64,000 nt of DNA from Castellaniella caeni NBRC 101664 (GTDB taxonomy: Bacteria > Pseudomonadota > Gammaproteobacteria > Burkholderiales > Burkholderiaceae_B). The notes below the pieces were generated by a model. It saw only the letters and a list, made by a program, of their open reading frames with translations, was not told the DNA's origin and did not search any database. Numbering within the stretch: the first letter of the stretch is position 1; each line of letters starts with the position of its first letter. The stretch is taken from positions 33,464-97,463 of the forward strand of contig NZ_BCWN01000012.1 in the NCBI RefSeq assembly GCF_001592225.1. The letters are read 5' to 3'. The position numbers and the translations under genes were made by a program. Positions 53,817 through 62,220 of the stretch are shown in pieces.

Positions 53817-54464
53817 GTGTTCCCGAAACGCCTCACCGATGGCTATACCTCCTTCCTGCATGGCCGCCTTGCCGCGGAACGCGCCCGCTACCTCGACCTG
53901 GCCGAGCACGGCCAGCATCCCGACATCATGCTCATCACCTGCGGCGACTCGCGCGTCGCGCCCGAAACCATTTTCGACGCCGGCCCCGGCGAAATGTTCG
54001 TGGTACGCAACATCGCTGGCATCGTGCCGCCCTGCGACGAGCACCCCGAGACCGCCTTTCACGGCACCAGCGCCTGCATCGAATTTTGCGTCAACGCCCT
54101 GGAAGTCGGCCACATCGTCGTCATGGGGCACGCCAGCTGCGGCGGCGTGGCGGCCTACGCCAACAAGGCCGAGCCGCTCTCCAAGCCGGACTTCATCGGC
54201 AAGTGGATGTCGCAGATCAAGCCCGTGGCGGACAAAGTCGGCCCGCAAACGGGCGCGCGCGCCGAGTGGATCCGCCGGATGGAATGGGGCGTCGTCGAGT
54301 ACAGCCTGGACAACCTCATGACCTTCCCCGCCGTGCGCGAACGGGTCGCGGCGGGCACCCTGACCTTGCACGGCGCCTATTTCGGCGTCGCCACCGGGGT
54401 GCTCTTCATCCGTGACCCCGCAACCGGCCAGTTCCAGCCCTATGTAGAAGAATCCCGGGACTGA
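53817..54464 (+). CDS. Beta-class carbonic anhydrase
   Basis: 215 aa from a GTG at 53817, the only start with a well spaced RBS (AGAAAGGAC). It interconverts CO2 and bicarbonate. Zinc ligands are Cys in ITCGDSRV (~residue 42) and His/Cys in VMGHASCGGVAAY (~residues 102-105), with the Asp/Arg dyad in CGDSR. It lies downstream of ppc on the same strand, beyond an intrinsic terminator, so it probably has its own promoter. The pairing with ppc makes metabolic sense because PEP carboxylase uses bicarbonate. Confidence 0.95.
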   Translation: MFPKRLTDGYTSFLHGRLAAERARYLDLAEHGQHPDIMLITCGDSRVAPETIFDAGPGEMFVVRNIAGIVPPCDEHPETAFHGTSACIEFCVNALEVGHIVVMGHASCGGVAAYANKAEPLSKPDFIGKWMSQIKPVADKVGPQTGARAEWIRRMEWGVVEYSLDNLMTFPAVRERVAAGTLTLHGAYFGVATGVLFIRDPATGQFQPYVEESRD

Positions 54465-54563
54465 AAGAAACGGAAACAGAAACGCGCGAGGTTTGCGGGC
54501 CTGTGTGGCGCGTCAGCCCGCGCGCTGCTGCGCAGCCGCTGGGCATGACCGCATATCGGCCGT

Positions 54564-55145
54564 CTACACCAGCTGCCAGTCCAGCGCCCAGGCGCCCGAA
54601 CGCACATTCTGCAGCCACAGGGCGCAGCTGAGCGTCTTGGCGTCCGTCACGCCGCCCCGGCGGCAGGCCTCGAAAAAGGCCTCGTCCGACAGGGCATGCG
54701 TATCGAGAAATTCGTCCACATCAAGGTGGCGCGGCCCGGCCCGCAGGTCGCGGGCGAAAAAGACGTGGATCACCTCGGTGGAATAGGCGATCGCCAGGTG
54801 CAGGTCGCCCGCGTGCGCCCACTGCCCGGCGGCATAGCCGGTTTCTTCCAGAAGTTCGCGCTGGGCGCAGAGCCAGGGGTCTTCGTCGGGTTCGAGCTTG
54901 CCCGCCGGAAATTCGGTCATCACGCGCCCAACGGGATAGCGGAACTGGCGCTCCAGCAGCACATGGTCGTCATCAAGCAGCGGGATGACCACCACGGCCC
55001 CCGGGTGGATGATGTATTCGCGCGTAGAGGTGCCGCCATCGGGCAGGCGCACGGTATCGCGGCGCGCCTTCAGGAAGCCACCCTCGCACAGCACTTCGCT
55101 GGACAGCCGGGTTTCCAGCAAATGATGATCGGACAGATCGGACAT
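54564..55145 (-). CDS. NUDIX hydrolase, ADP-ribose pyrophosphatase type
   Basis: 193 aa from the ATG at 55145 (MSDLSDHHLLETRLSSE). The upstream in-frame extension overlaps the promoter side of the divergent gene and is unlikely. The Nudix box GX5EX7REUXEEXGU is met by GKLEPDEDPWLCAQRELLEETGY (~residues 85-107). The upstream GAVVVIPLLDDDHVLLERQFRYPVG stretch is typical of ADP-ribose/nucleoside-diphosphate-sugar hydrolases. A second, C-terminal acidic helix (VDEFLDTHALSDEAFFEA) completes the ADPRase-like dimer motif. It diverges from the copper genes. Confidence 0.92.
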   Translation of the reverse strand: MSDLSDHHLLETRLSSEVLCEGGFLKARRDTVRLPDGGTSTREYIIHPGAVVVIPLLDDDHVLLERQFRYPVGRVMTEFPAGKLEPDEDPWLCAQRELLEETGYAAGQWAHAGDLHLAIAYSTEVIHVFFARDLRAGPRHLDVDEFLDTHALSDEAFFEACRRGGVTDAKTLSCALWLQNVRSGAWALDWQLV

Positions 55146-55418
55146 GGAATGCTCGCCCGGGCGGCGCACGGTGGTCGGCGCGGCCTGTCGGCGAGAAGAA
55201 AGGGCCAAGACTCTGACAATATACACGGAAAGCAACACGCCCCCGACCAGCGACAAGCCGCGCGCCCGGCGGATGCGCCTATACTTGTCGCTGGCCCGCA
55301 GCGGCACGCTCCCCACGCCGGGCCCGCGCCGGTGCGTCGGCATCCGGCGCGGGCCCGGCGCAGCCTTTTTGGCCGCCGTCCCCGGCGCCCTTTCTACCCG
55401 TCACACTAGGTTCGTTCG

Positions 55419-55904
55419 ATGAAGTTCGCACTCCTGATCAGCCCCCTTTTCCTGGTCGGCATGGTTTCCGCGGCCCAGGCCCACATCACCTTTGAAAACC
55501 ACCAGGCCGCCGTCGGCGGCACGGTCAAGGCCGTCTTGCAGGTGGGCCACGGCTGCGAGGGCTCGGACACGACCCGCATCCGCGTGCGCATCCCCGAAGG
55601 CGTACTCAGCGCCAAGCCACAGCCCAAGGCGGGCTGGACGCTGGCCGTCACCCCGGACGCCGCGGGCGGCGTGCGCGAAATCGCCTGGACGGGCGACCTG
55701 CCCGATGCCTGGTACGACGAATTCACCTTCCGCGCCACCCTGGCCTCCACGCTCAAGGTGGGCGACACCCTGTATTTTCCCGTCGTACAAGAATGCAAAA
55801 AAGGCGTCGCCCGCTGGATCGACACCTCGGGCAAGGCGCACGCCGATGGCCCCGCCCCCGGCCTCAAGCTGACCGCCCCCACGAGCACCGGCCACCACCA
55901 CTGA
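55419..55904 (+). CDS. YcnI-family (DUF1775) copper-binding periplasmic protein
   Basis: 161 aa. The signal peptide MKFALLISPLFLVGMVSAAQA is cleaved before HITFENHQAAVGG; the mature N-terminal His is the start of the copper brace-like site of YcnI proteins. HGCEGSDTTRIRVRIPEGV and PKAGWTLAV (with the conserved Trp) are family signatures, and the C-terminus ends STGHHH, an extra metal-binding tail. It starts 13 bp before a CopC-CopD fusion, the standard partner. It probably delivers copper to the fused importer/receptor. Confidence 0.92.
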   Translation: MKFALLISPLFLVGMVSAAQAHITFENHQAAVGGTVKAVLQVGHGCEGSDTTRIRVRIPEGVLSAKPQPKAGWTLAVTPDAAGGVREIAWTGDLPDAWYDEFTFRATLASTLKVGDTLYFPVVQECKKGVARWIDTSGKAHADGPAPGLKLTAPTSTGHHH

Positions 55905-55917
55905 GCGCAGGTTCGCC

Positions 55918-57558
55918 TTGAAACGCCTTTTGCCATTTTTCTGGTGCCTGATCCTCTGGCCCCAGATCGTGTGGGGGCACGCGGCGCTCGTCGCCACCTC
56001 GCTCACCCCCGGCGCCGTGCTTGCCCAGGCCCCGACTGAAATCAGCCTGGCCTTCAACGAAGCCATCACGGTCACGCAAGTCCAGCTCATCGACCCCAGC
56101 GGGGCCAGGCTCGCCACGCACGTCATTCAGGACGCCCCCACGGAAATCCGCATTCCGGTGCCCGCCGACCCAGCCACAGGCACCTACCTGCTCAGCTGGC
56201 GCGTGGTGTCCGCCGACGGGCATCCGGTCGGTGGCGCGCTGGATTACGCCATCGGCACGCCCAGCGCCCAAGGCCTCGCCCAGGACACAGGCACCTCCAC
56301 GGCGCGCGACGACCTCATCTGGCTGGCCCGCTGGCTCGGCTATCTGTGCCTGTTCGCCGCCAGCGGCGCAGCCCTCTTCCGCCTGCTCAACCCCGCCGAC
56401 ACGCAAGGCTGGGCCCGTCCCTTCGTCAAGCTGGGCATCGCGCTCCTGCCCGTCAGCCTGGTCCTGCAGGGGCTGGATCTGCGCGGCGCGCCCTGGTCGG
56501 GCCTGGTCGGGCTCGACGTCTGGCAGACCGCGCTTGACAGCCGCTATGCTTGGACGCTGGGCCTGATGCTGCTGGCCCTGCTGGCGGCCAGCCAGGCCAT
56601 TGGCCGCCCGGCAGGGCCGCTGCAGCGGCTCATGGCCGCCGCCAGCCCGCTGCTGGCCGCCGTCTCGCTGGCCGCCAGCGGCCACGCCAGCACCGCCAGC
56701 CCACAATGGCTGGCGCGGCCCGCCGTGGCCGTGCACGGGCTCATGGCCATCGCCTGGCTGGGTACGCTGGTGCCGCTGATGCGTTCTCTGCGGGAGCCAT
56801 CCGCCCGGCACACGGCGGCGCAGCACCTGCTGGACAGGCCATCGGCGATCATGCCCCTGGCCTGCTATGCGCGCTGGATCCCATCTGTCGTGATGCTGCT
56901 GATCGGCACGGGACTGGTGCTCGCCGGCCTGCAGCTGGATCAGCCTGGCGACCTCTGGCACACCGCCTATGGCCGCGTTTTGCTGGCCAAGCTGGTGCTG
57001 GTCGTCCTGCTGCTGTCGATCGCCGCGCGCAACCGCTGGCGCCTCACCCAGGCCAGCCTCGGCGGCACCCCCGGCGCGCGGCAGTCCCTGGTGCGCAGCA
57101 TCGCGCTGGAAGCGCTGATCGCCGTCGTCCTGCTGGCCGTACTTTCGCTGTGGCGCTTCACACCGCCGCCGCGCAGCCTCGACGCCGGCCTGGGCCTGGT
57201 GCGCACAGCCACGCAGAACCTCGGCTTCCCGGAGACGCTGGAAAACCGCCAGGTGCGCGCCACGCTGTCGCCCAATTCGGGCAACATCTGGTCGATCCGC
57301 CTGCAGACGCCGGACAAGGCGGCCTTTCCGGCCCAGGCGGTCACGCTCGTGCTCACCAATCCCGCCGAAGGCATCGAAGCGCTGACGCGGCCCGCCCGGC
57401 TGCTGTCCGGGGGGCTCTGGCGCGTCAGCCTGCCCACCCTGCCGACGGCGGGCCACTGGCAGGTGGCGCTGGACATCCTGGTAAACGACTTCGACCAGAT
57501 CACGCTGGACGGCCCGGCGCCACCCGCCGCGCCCGCACCGGCCAGCACGACGCACTGA
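55918..57558 (+). CDS. CopC-CopD fusion copper-resistance/import protein (YcnJ-like)
   Basis: 546 aa. It starts at a TTG (55918) because the signal peptide KRLLPFFWCLILWPQIVWG, cleaved before HAALVATSL, begins there and no ATG is near. The CopC domain covers ~residues 22-120, with the N-terminal His ligand and the C-terminal YLLSWRVVSADGHPVGGALDYAIG. It is followed by an eight-helix CopD membrane domain (~130-420) and a C-terminal periplasmic domain of ~100 residues. YcnJ-type fusions take up copper. It is coupled to YcnI upstream. The last domain (~440-530, FPETLENRQVRATLSP...) is like the immunoglobulin-type YtkA-like end of some CopD proteins. Confidence 0.92.
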   Translation: MKRLLPFFWCLILWPQIVWGHAALVATSLTPGAVLAQAPTEISLAFNEAITVTQVQLIDPSGARLATHVIQDAPTEIRIPVPADPATGTYLLSWRVVSADGHPVGGALDYAIGTPSAQGLAQDTGTSTARDDLIWLARWLGYLCLFAASGAALFRLLNPADTQGWARPFVKLGIALLPVSLVLQGLDLRGAPWSGLVGLDVWQTALDSRYAWTLGLMLLALLAASQAIGRPAGPLQRLMAAASPLLAAVSLAASGHASTASPQWLARPAVAVHGLMAIAWLGTLVPLMRSLREPSARHTAAQHLLDRPSAIMPLACYARWIPSVVMLLIGTGLVLAGLQLDQPGDLWHTAYGRVLLAKLVLVVLLLSIAARNRWRLTQASLGGTPGARQSLVRSIALEALIAVVLLAVLSLWRFTPPPRSLDAGLGLVRTATQNLGFPETLENRQVRATLSPNSGNIWSIRLQTPDKAAFPAQAVTLVLTNPAEGIEALTRPARLLSGGLWRVSLPTLPTAGHWQVALDILVNDFDQITLDGPAPPAAPAPASTTH

Positions 57559-57566
57559 GCCCGCGC

Positions 57567-57592
57567 CTGGCCCCGGCAATCGCCGGGGCCAG
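57567..57592. terminator. GC-rich hairpin after the CopC-CopD gene
   Basis: Perfect 11-bp arms CTGGCCCCGGC (57567-57577) and GCCGGGGCCAG (57582-57592) with an AATC loop. There is no clean T-run, so it is a possible weak or Rho-assisted terminator. Confidence 0.5.
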
Positions 57593-57611
57593 GGATTCAC
57601 CCCAACAATCC

Positions 57612-57644
57612 CCCGGCACGGCGGCAAAGCGCCGCCATGCCGGG
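57612..57644. other. Second hairpin, just before the fRMsr gene
   Basis: Arms CCCGGCA-C-GGCGGC and GCCGCC-A-TGCCGGG with one C/A mismatch and an AAAGC loop. It ends 8 bp before the Shine-Dalgarno GGAGA of the next gene, so it could influence its translation. Confidence 0.45.
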
Positions 57645-57662
57645 ACTTCGATGGAGATCCCC

Positions 57663-58166
57663 ATGTTTCACTTGTCTTCCCAAACCTACGCCAGCAAGGC
57701 CGAACACTACGCAGACCTGGCCGAACAGGCGCGCAGCCTGATCGCCGGCGAAACCAGCCTCATCGCCAATGCCGCCAACTTCAGCGCGCTGGTGTTCCAC
57801 AGCCTGCCGCAACTGAACTGGTCGGGCTTCTATCTGTTCGACGGCACCGAGCTGGTCGTGGGCCCCTTCCAGGGCAAGCCCGCCTGCATCCGCATCGCCC
57901 TGGGCGCGGGCGTCTGCGGCACGGCGGCCCAGACACGCCAGACCCAGGTGGTGCATGACGTGAACCAGTTTGACGGGCACATCCCCTGCGACTCGGCCTC
58001 GCAATCGGAAATCGTGGTGCCCTTGTTCTACACCGACGGCACCCTGCTGGGCGTATGGGACGTGGACAGCTTCGTGACCGGCCGCTTTGACGAAGACGAC
58101 CGGCACGGCATGGAAGCGCTGTGCCGGGTCTTCATGGCACGGATCAACGAATGCCCGCGCGCATGA
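57663..58166 (+). CDS. msrC: GAF-domain free methionine-R-sulfoxide reductase
   Basis: 167 aa GAF domain of the fRMsr type (yeast Yjr/E. coli YebR/MsrC). The three catalytic cysteines are in KPACIRIALGAGVCGTAAQ and DGHIPCDSASQSEIVVPL (~residues 80, 90 and 114), followed by GVWDVDSFVTGRFDEDD. It reduces free methionine-(R)-sulfoxide with thioredoxin. The start is at 57663 with GGAGA 5 bp upstream; an ATG at 57651 is possible but lies on the RBS. Its 3' end overlaps the convergent ugpE gene by 23 bp. Proximity to copper genes may reflect oxidative stress, but no link is shown. Confidence 0.93.
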   Translation: MFHLSSQTYASKAEHYADLAEQARSLIAGETSLIANAANFSALVFHSLPQLNWSGFYLFDGTELVVGPFQGKPACIRIALGAGVCGTAAQTRQTQVVHDVNQFDGHIPCDSASQSEIVVPLFYTDGTLLGVWDVDSFVTGRFDEDDRHGMEALCRVFMARINECPRA

Positions 58167-58947
58167 ACGACTGCACGAACTGACGTTGAAAGAGCAGAAA
58201 CGCCACCAACAACGGGGCTGCGCTCAGCAGCGTGGCTGCGGTGATGATCGACCAGTCGATGCCCTGGTCGCCTGCGGCAAAGACCTGCAGGCCCACCGTG
58301 ATGGGCCGCGTCGTCACCGACTTGGTGACGATCAGAGGCCAGAGAAAGTTGTTCCAGTGATAGCTGACCGACACCAGCCCGTACGCCACGTAGATGGGCT
58401 TGGCCAGCGGCACGTAGATGCGCATGAGGATCGTCCAGGGCCCGGCGCCTTCGACCCGCGCCGCCTCTTCGAGTTCGCGCGGCACCTGTTTGAAGGTCTG
58501 GCGCAAGAGAAAGATGCCAAACGCCGAGGCGAAGTACGGCAGGCCGATGGCCAGGATGGAATCATTGATGCCCAGCCAGCTCATCTCGCGGTAGTTTTCG
58601 ACGATCAGCACGTCGGGCATGATCATGAGCTGCAGCAGCACCAGCATGAACATGAAGTCTTTGCCGCGAAACTCGAAGCGCGCAAAGGCGTAGGCCGCCA
58701 GGGTGCACAGCACGAACTGCGCCGCCAGCACCATGGTCACCAGCAAAAAGGTATTGAGAAAGTAATGCGCAAAGGGCGCCGCGTGCCAGGCTGCCGCAAA
58801 ATTGGCCAGCGTCAGCGGCGCCGTCAGATCGAAGCGGGTGGCGTAGGCCGCCGGGTGAAATGCCGCCCACACGGTGTAGGCCAGCGGCAAAAACCACAGC
58901 AGGCCCAAAAGCCATGCCCCGACGGTATCGAGCCAGTTTGTCTTCAT
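58144..58947 (-). CDS. ugpE: sn-Glycerol-3-phosphate-type ABC permease UgpE
   Basis: 267 aa (E. coli UgpE is ~281). It has about six membrane helices, LDTVGAWLLGLLWFLPLAYTVWAAFHP at the N-terminus and EAA loop ELEEAARVEGAGPWTILMRIYVPLAKP (~residues 160-186). It is the last gene of the operon and overlaps ugpA by 4 bp. Ugp-type importers carry glycerol-3-phosphate or glycerophosphodiesters. The 3' end overlaps the msrC gene tail-to-tail. Confidence 0.93.
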   Translation of the reverse strand: MKTNWLDTVGAWLLGLLWFLPLAYTVWAAFHPAAYATRFDLTAPLTLANFAAAWHAAPFAHYFLNTFLLVTMVLAAQFVLCTLAAYAFARFEFRGKDFMFMLVLLQLMIMPDVLIVENYREMSWLGINDSILAIGLPYFASAFGIFLLRQTFKQVPRELEEAARVEGAGPWTILMRIYVPLAKPIYVAYGLVSVSYHWNNFLWPLIVTKSVTTRPITVGLQVFAAGDQGIDWSIITAATLLSAAPLLVAFLLFQRQFVQSFMRAGIR

Positions 58948-59828
58948 TGGTAGTGCGTCTTGCGATCGAGCCAGTTGAAATTCACCAGGGCGGTCACCGC
59001 CAGAATCACCAGCAGCACCACGGTGAGCGTGGCGGCATAGGCCGAATCCCAGAAGCGGAAACCCACCTGGTAGATGTAGAACAGCAGCAGCATGCTGGCG
59101 TTATCCGGCCCGCCGCTGGTCATCACCACCACCTGATCCACGACCCGGAACGCGTTGATGAGCGCGTTGATGAAGACGAACAGCGTCGTCGGCATCAACA
59201 GGGGCAGGAGAATGCGCCAGAAATACTGCCAGCGCGAGGCGCCCTCGAGCAGCGCCGCCTCGCGCACCGAGGGCGAGATCTGCTGCAGCGCCGCCAGGTA
59301 GAAAATCATGAAAAAGCCGGCTTCTTTCCAGATGGTGACGGCCATGATGGCGGGCAGCACCGTGCCCTGGCTGCCCAGCCAGTTGACCGACGAAAAGCCG
59401 AACAGCTGGCCGATCTGATCCAGCAGCCCGTACTGCGGCGTATAGAAGAACAGCCAGATGTTGGCCACGGCCACCATCGGCAGCACGGTGGGCGTGAAAT
59501 ACGCCATGCGCAAGAACCCGCGCCCGTGCAGCTTGCCATTGACCCACAGCGCCATGATGAGCGCGATCAGGATCGACAGCGGGATGGTGCCCAAGGCAAA
59601 GTACAGATTGTTCCAGAGCGCTTCCCAGAACACCGGGTCTTCGATCATGCCCGCATAATTGTCCAGCCCGACGAAGCGGGCGGGTCGCGCGCCCCGCGGC
59701 GTCGAGAAGAAACTGTGCCACAGGGTGGACAGGGCTGGATAATGGGTGAAGGCGATGAGCAGCACCATGGCGGGCAAGAGCAGCAGCCAGCCATAGACGG
59801 CGTTCATGGAAGAAGCGCGTGTTTTCAT
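58944..59828 (-). CDS. ugpA: sn-Glycerol-3-phosphate-type ABC permease UgpA
   Basis: 294 aa with about six helices, starting MKTRASSMNAVYGWLLLLPAMVLLIAFTHYPALSTLWHSFFSTPRG, very like UgpA. The EAA loop reads VREAALLEGASRWQYFWRILLPLLMP (~residues 196-221). It pairs with UgpE and starts 10 bp after the ugpB stop. Confidence 0.94.
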   Translation of the reverse strand: MKTRASSMNAVYGWLLLLPAMVLLIAFTHYPALSTLWHSFFSTPRGARPARFVGLDNYAGMIEDPVFWEALWNNLYFALGTIPLSILIALIMALWVNGKLHGRGFLRMAYFTPTVLPMVAVANIWLFFYTPQYGLLDQIGQLFGFSSVNWLGSQGTVLPAIMAVTIWKEAGFFMIFYLAALQQISPSVREAALLEGASRWQYFWRILLPLLMPTTLFVFINALINAFRVVDQVVVMTSGGPDNASMLLLFYIYQVGFRFWDSAYAATLTVVLLVILAVTALVNFNWLDRKTHYQ

Positions 59829-59838
59829 GAGCGGACGA

Positions 59839-61134
59839 TCAACGATAGGAACGCAGCAGACGATCGGCCCCGGCCTGGGCGTCGGCCATGGCCTGGGCGG
59901 GCGTCTTGGCGTTGGTCAGCACGGCCTGCAGATTGTCGTTCAGCAACTTGGTGACGCGCTGGTTGTCGTGCGTGGAGAATTCGGCCACGCTGACCGCCAG
60001 CTGGTCGCGCGCCACGGCGGCTTGCGGCACACGGCCCAGATAGGCCTTCATGTTGGGGGTCTCCCAGGCGTCCTTGGTGACCGCCACGTAGCCCGTGTCG
60101 ATGCTCCACTGGGCCGCGTTCTCGGGCGTCGTCATCCACTTGGCGAATTCGAAGGCGGCCTGCTGCTGCTCGGGGGTGGCGTCCTTGAAGATATAGAAAT
60201 TGCCACCGCCCGTGGGGCTGCCGCCGCGCTTGGCCTTGGGCATGGGGGCCACGCCAAAGTCGAACTTGGCATTCTTCAGCACGTTGGTGAGGTTGCCCGT
60301 GGTCGTCCACATCATGGCCGTCTTGCCCATCAGGAAGTCTTGCGGCGTGGTGCCCCAGTCGGTCGTGCCCGTGGGCATCACCTTGTCTTTGTAAGCCAGG
60401 TCGTGCCAGAACTGCAGGGATTCGACCACCGCCGGCTTGTCGAGGTACACCTCGTTGCCTTCCGAATTCATCAGGATGGCGTCATTGGGGGTGGTGAAGG
60501 CCTGGAACAACCAGTAGGCGAAGGCCCCGCCCGACGGCACCTCAAGCCCCCAGCGGGTGACCTGGCCGCTCGCGTCGGTTTCGGTCAGCTTCTTGGCGTC
60601 GGCCACCAGCTGATCCCAGGTGGCGGGCGGCTGGTTGGGGTCGAGCCCCGCCTTCTTGAACATCTGCTTGTTGTAGTACATCACGATGGTCGAGCGCTGG
60701 AAGGGAACCCCCCAGGTCTTGCCCTCGGTGCGGCTGTTCTGCATGAAAGCGTCGTAGAAGCTGGCCAGCCACTTCTTGTCTTCATCGGTCTTGACGAAAT
60801 TGTCGATCGGCACGATGGCGTCCTGGTCGATCAGGGTGAACATGTCGGTGGACAGCAGCACGGCCAACTGCGGAGGGTTGCCGCCCTTCTGGGCCGTCAG
60901 CGCCTTGGCGACGGAATCCTGGTAGGTGCCCGAATAGATCGACTTGACCTTGATGTTCGGGTGGCTTGCCTCGAACTTGTCCACGGCCGCATCGACGATC
61001 TTGGTGATGGGGCCGCCCACGGCCACCGGATAATAGAATTCGAGTTCGACTGGCGCGGCCTGCGACCAGGCCGGCAGGGTTGCCAACATGCCTGCCACAC
61101 CGAGGGTCAGGGCTTTCACTAGGAAACGTTGCAT
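59839..61134 (-). CDS. ugpB: sn-Glycerol-3-phosphate-type periplasmic binding protein UgpB
   Basis: 431 aa with signal peptide MQRFLVKALTLGVAGMLATLPAWSQA, mature APVELEFYYPV. The UgpB pattern VELEFYYPVAVGGPITKIVDAAVDKFEASHPNIKVKSIYSGTYQDSVAKALTAQKGGNPPQLAVLLSTDMF is diagnostic, as is GGGNFYIFKDATPEQQQAAFEFAKW near residue 320. The start at 61134 gives the normal signal; further upstream codons in the frame lie inside ugpC. It delivers glycerol-3-phosphate or a glycerophosphodiester to UgpAE. Confidence 0.95.
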   Translation of the reverse strand: MQRFLVKALTLGVAGMLATLPAWSQAAPVELEFYYPVAVGGPITKIVDAAVDKFEASHPNIKVKSIYSGTYQDSVAKALTAQKGGNPPQLAVLLSTDMFTLIDQDAIVPIDNFVKTDEDKKWLASFYDAFMQNSRTEGKTWGVPFQRSTIVMYYNKQMFKKAGLDPNQPPATWDQLVADAKKLTETDASGQVTRWGLEVPSGGAFAYWLFQAFTTPNDAILMNSEGNEVYLDKPAVVESLQFWHDLAYKDKVMPTGTTDWGTTPQDFLMGKTAMMWTTTGNLTNVLKNAKFDFGVAPMPKAKRGGSPTGGGNFYIFKDATPEQQQAAFEFAKWMTTPENAAQWSIDTGYVAVTKDAWETPNMKAYLGRVPQAAVARDQLAVSVAEFSTHDNQRVTKLLNDNLQAVLTNAKTPAQAMADAQAGADRLLRSYR

Positions 61135-61150
61135 CAGGAAGTCCTCCAGT

Positions 61151-62203
61151 TCACGAGCCTGCCCGGATGGCAAGCCCCGATTGATCGAATAGATGTTCGG
61201 CCTCGGCGGGCCAGGCCAGGCGCACGGATTCGCCGACGCGCGCCTGTAAGTGTCCCGGCACCCGCAACGTAATGCCGGTGTTCTCGCCCACGGTGCACAC
61301 CACGATGGTGTCGGCGCCAAAGTATTCCAGCCCCTGCACCCGGGCGGGCACGCCTTCCATGTGGGTGAGGCGGATATGCTCGGGACGCACGCCCAGCTTG
61401 CGGGCCAAGGGGCTGACCGGCTGCTCGAAGGGGATTTCGCAGCCCGCAATGCGGCTGCCGTCCGCCGCCAGGGCCATCAGGTTCATGGGCGGCGTGCCGA
61501 TGAAGCGCGCGGCAAATTCGGTGCGCGGCCGGGCATACAGCCGGTCGGGCACGTCCAGCTGTTCGACCTTGCCGCCTTGCAGCAGCACCACCTGGTCGGC
61601 CATGCTCATGGCCTCGGTCTGGTCGTGCGTGACGTAAATCATGGTGATGCCCAGCTTTTGCTGCAGGCCGCGAATTTCGCGGCGCATTTCGTGGCGCAGC
61701 TGTGCGTCCAGGTTGGACAGCGGCTCGTCCATCAGGCACACGGGTGCTTCGGAAATGACCGCACGCCCCAGGGCCACGCGCTGCTGCTGCCCGCCCGACA
61801 GTTGCGCGGGCTTGCGATCGAGCAGCTGCGCCAGGCCCAGCAGCTCGGCCACGTAGCCCAGGCGCCGATCATAGTCGCGCGCGGGCTCTTTGCGCACCTT
61901 CAGGCCAAAGAGGATGTTCTCCCGCACCGACAGGTGCGGAAACAGGGCATACGACTGAAACACCATCGAAATACGGCGTTGCGCGGGCGGCAGCTGGGTG
62001 ACGTCCCGGTCGCCGATGAGGATGCGTCCCGACGTGGGGGTATCGAGCCCGGCGATCATGCGCAGCGTGGTGGACTTGCCGCAGCCTGACGGCCCGAGCA
62101 GCACGGTGAACGTGCCACTGGGCACCTCGAAGCTGACGTTGCTGACGGCAGCGGGAGCGGCCCCGTACTGCTTGGTGATGCTTTCCAGAATGACGGCGGA
62201 CAT
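61151..62203 (-). CDS. ugpC: sn-Glycerol-3-phosphate-type ABC ATPase UgpC
   Basis: 350 aa from the ATG at 62203. Walker A GPSGCGKST (~residue 37), signature LSGGQQQRVALGRAV, Walker B VCLMDEPLSNLD and IYVTHDQTEAMSMADQ are intact, and a C-terminal TOBE/OB domain follows (GVRPEHIRLTHMEG). It energises the Ugp importer. Here ugpC precedes ugpB, ugpA and ugpE, unlike the E. coli order ugpBAECQ. It starts 17 bp after the phosphodiesterase stop. Confidence 0.95.
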   Translation of the reverse strand: MSAVILESITKQYGAAPAAVSNVSFEVPSGTFTVLLGPSGCGKSTTLRMIAGLDTPTSGRILIGDRDVTQLPPAQRRISMVFQSYALFPHLSVRENILFGLKVRKEPARDYDRRLGYVAELLGLAQLLDRKPAQLSGGQQQRVALGRAVISEAPVCLMDEPLSNLDAQLRHEMRREIRGLQQKLGITMIYVTHDQTEAMSMADQVVLLQGGKVEQLDVPDRLYARPRTEFAARFIGTPPMNLMALAADGSRIAGCEIPFEQPVSPLARKLGVRPEHIRLTHMEGVPARVQGLEYFGADTIVVCTVGENTGITLRVPGHLQARVGESVRLAWPAEAEHLFDQSGLAIRAGS

Positions 62204-62220
62204 GGCAGGCGTATCAGGTA

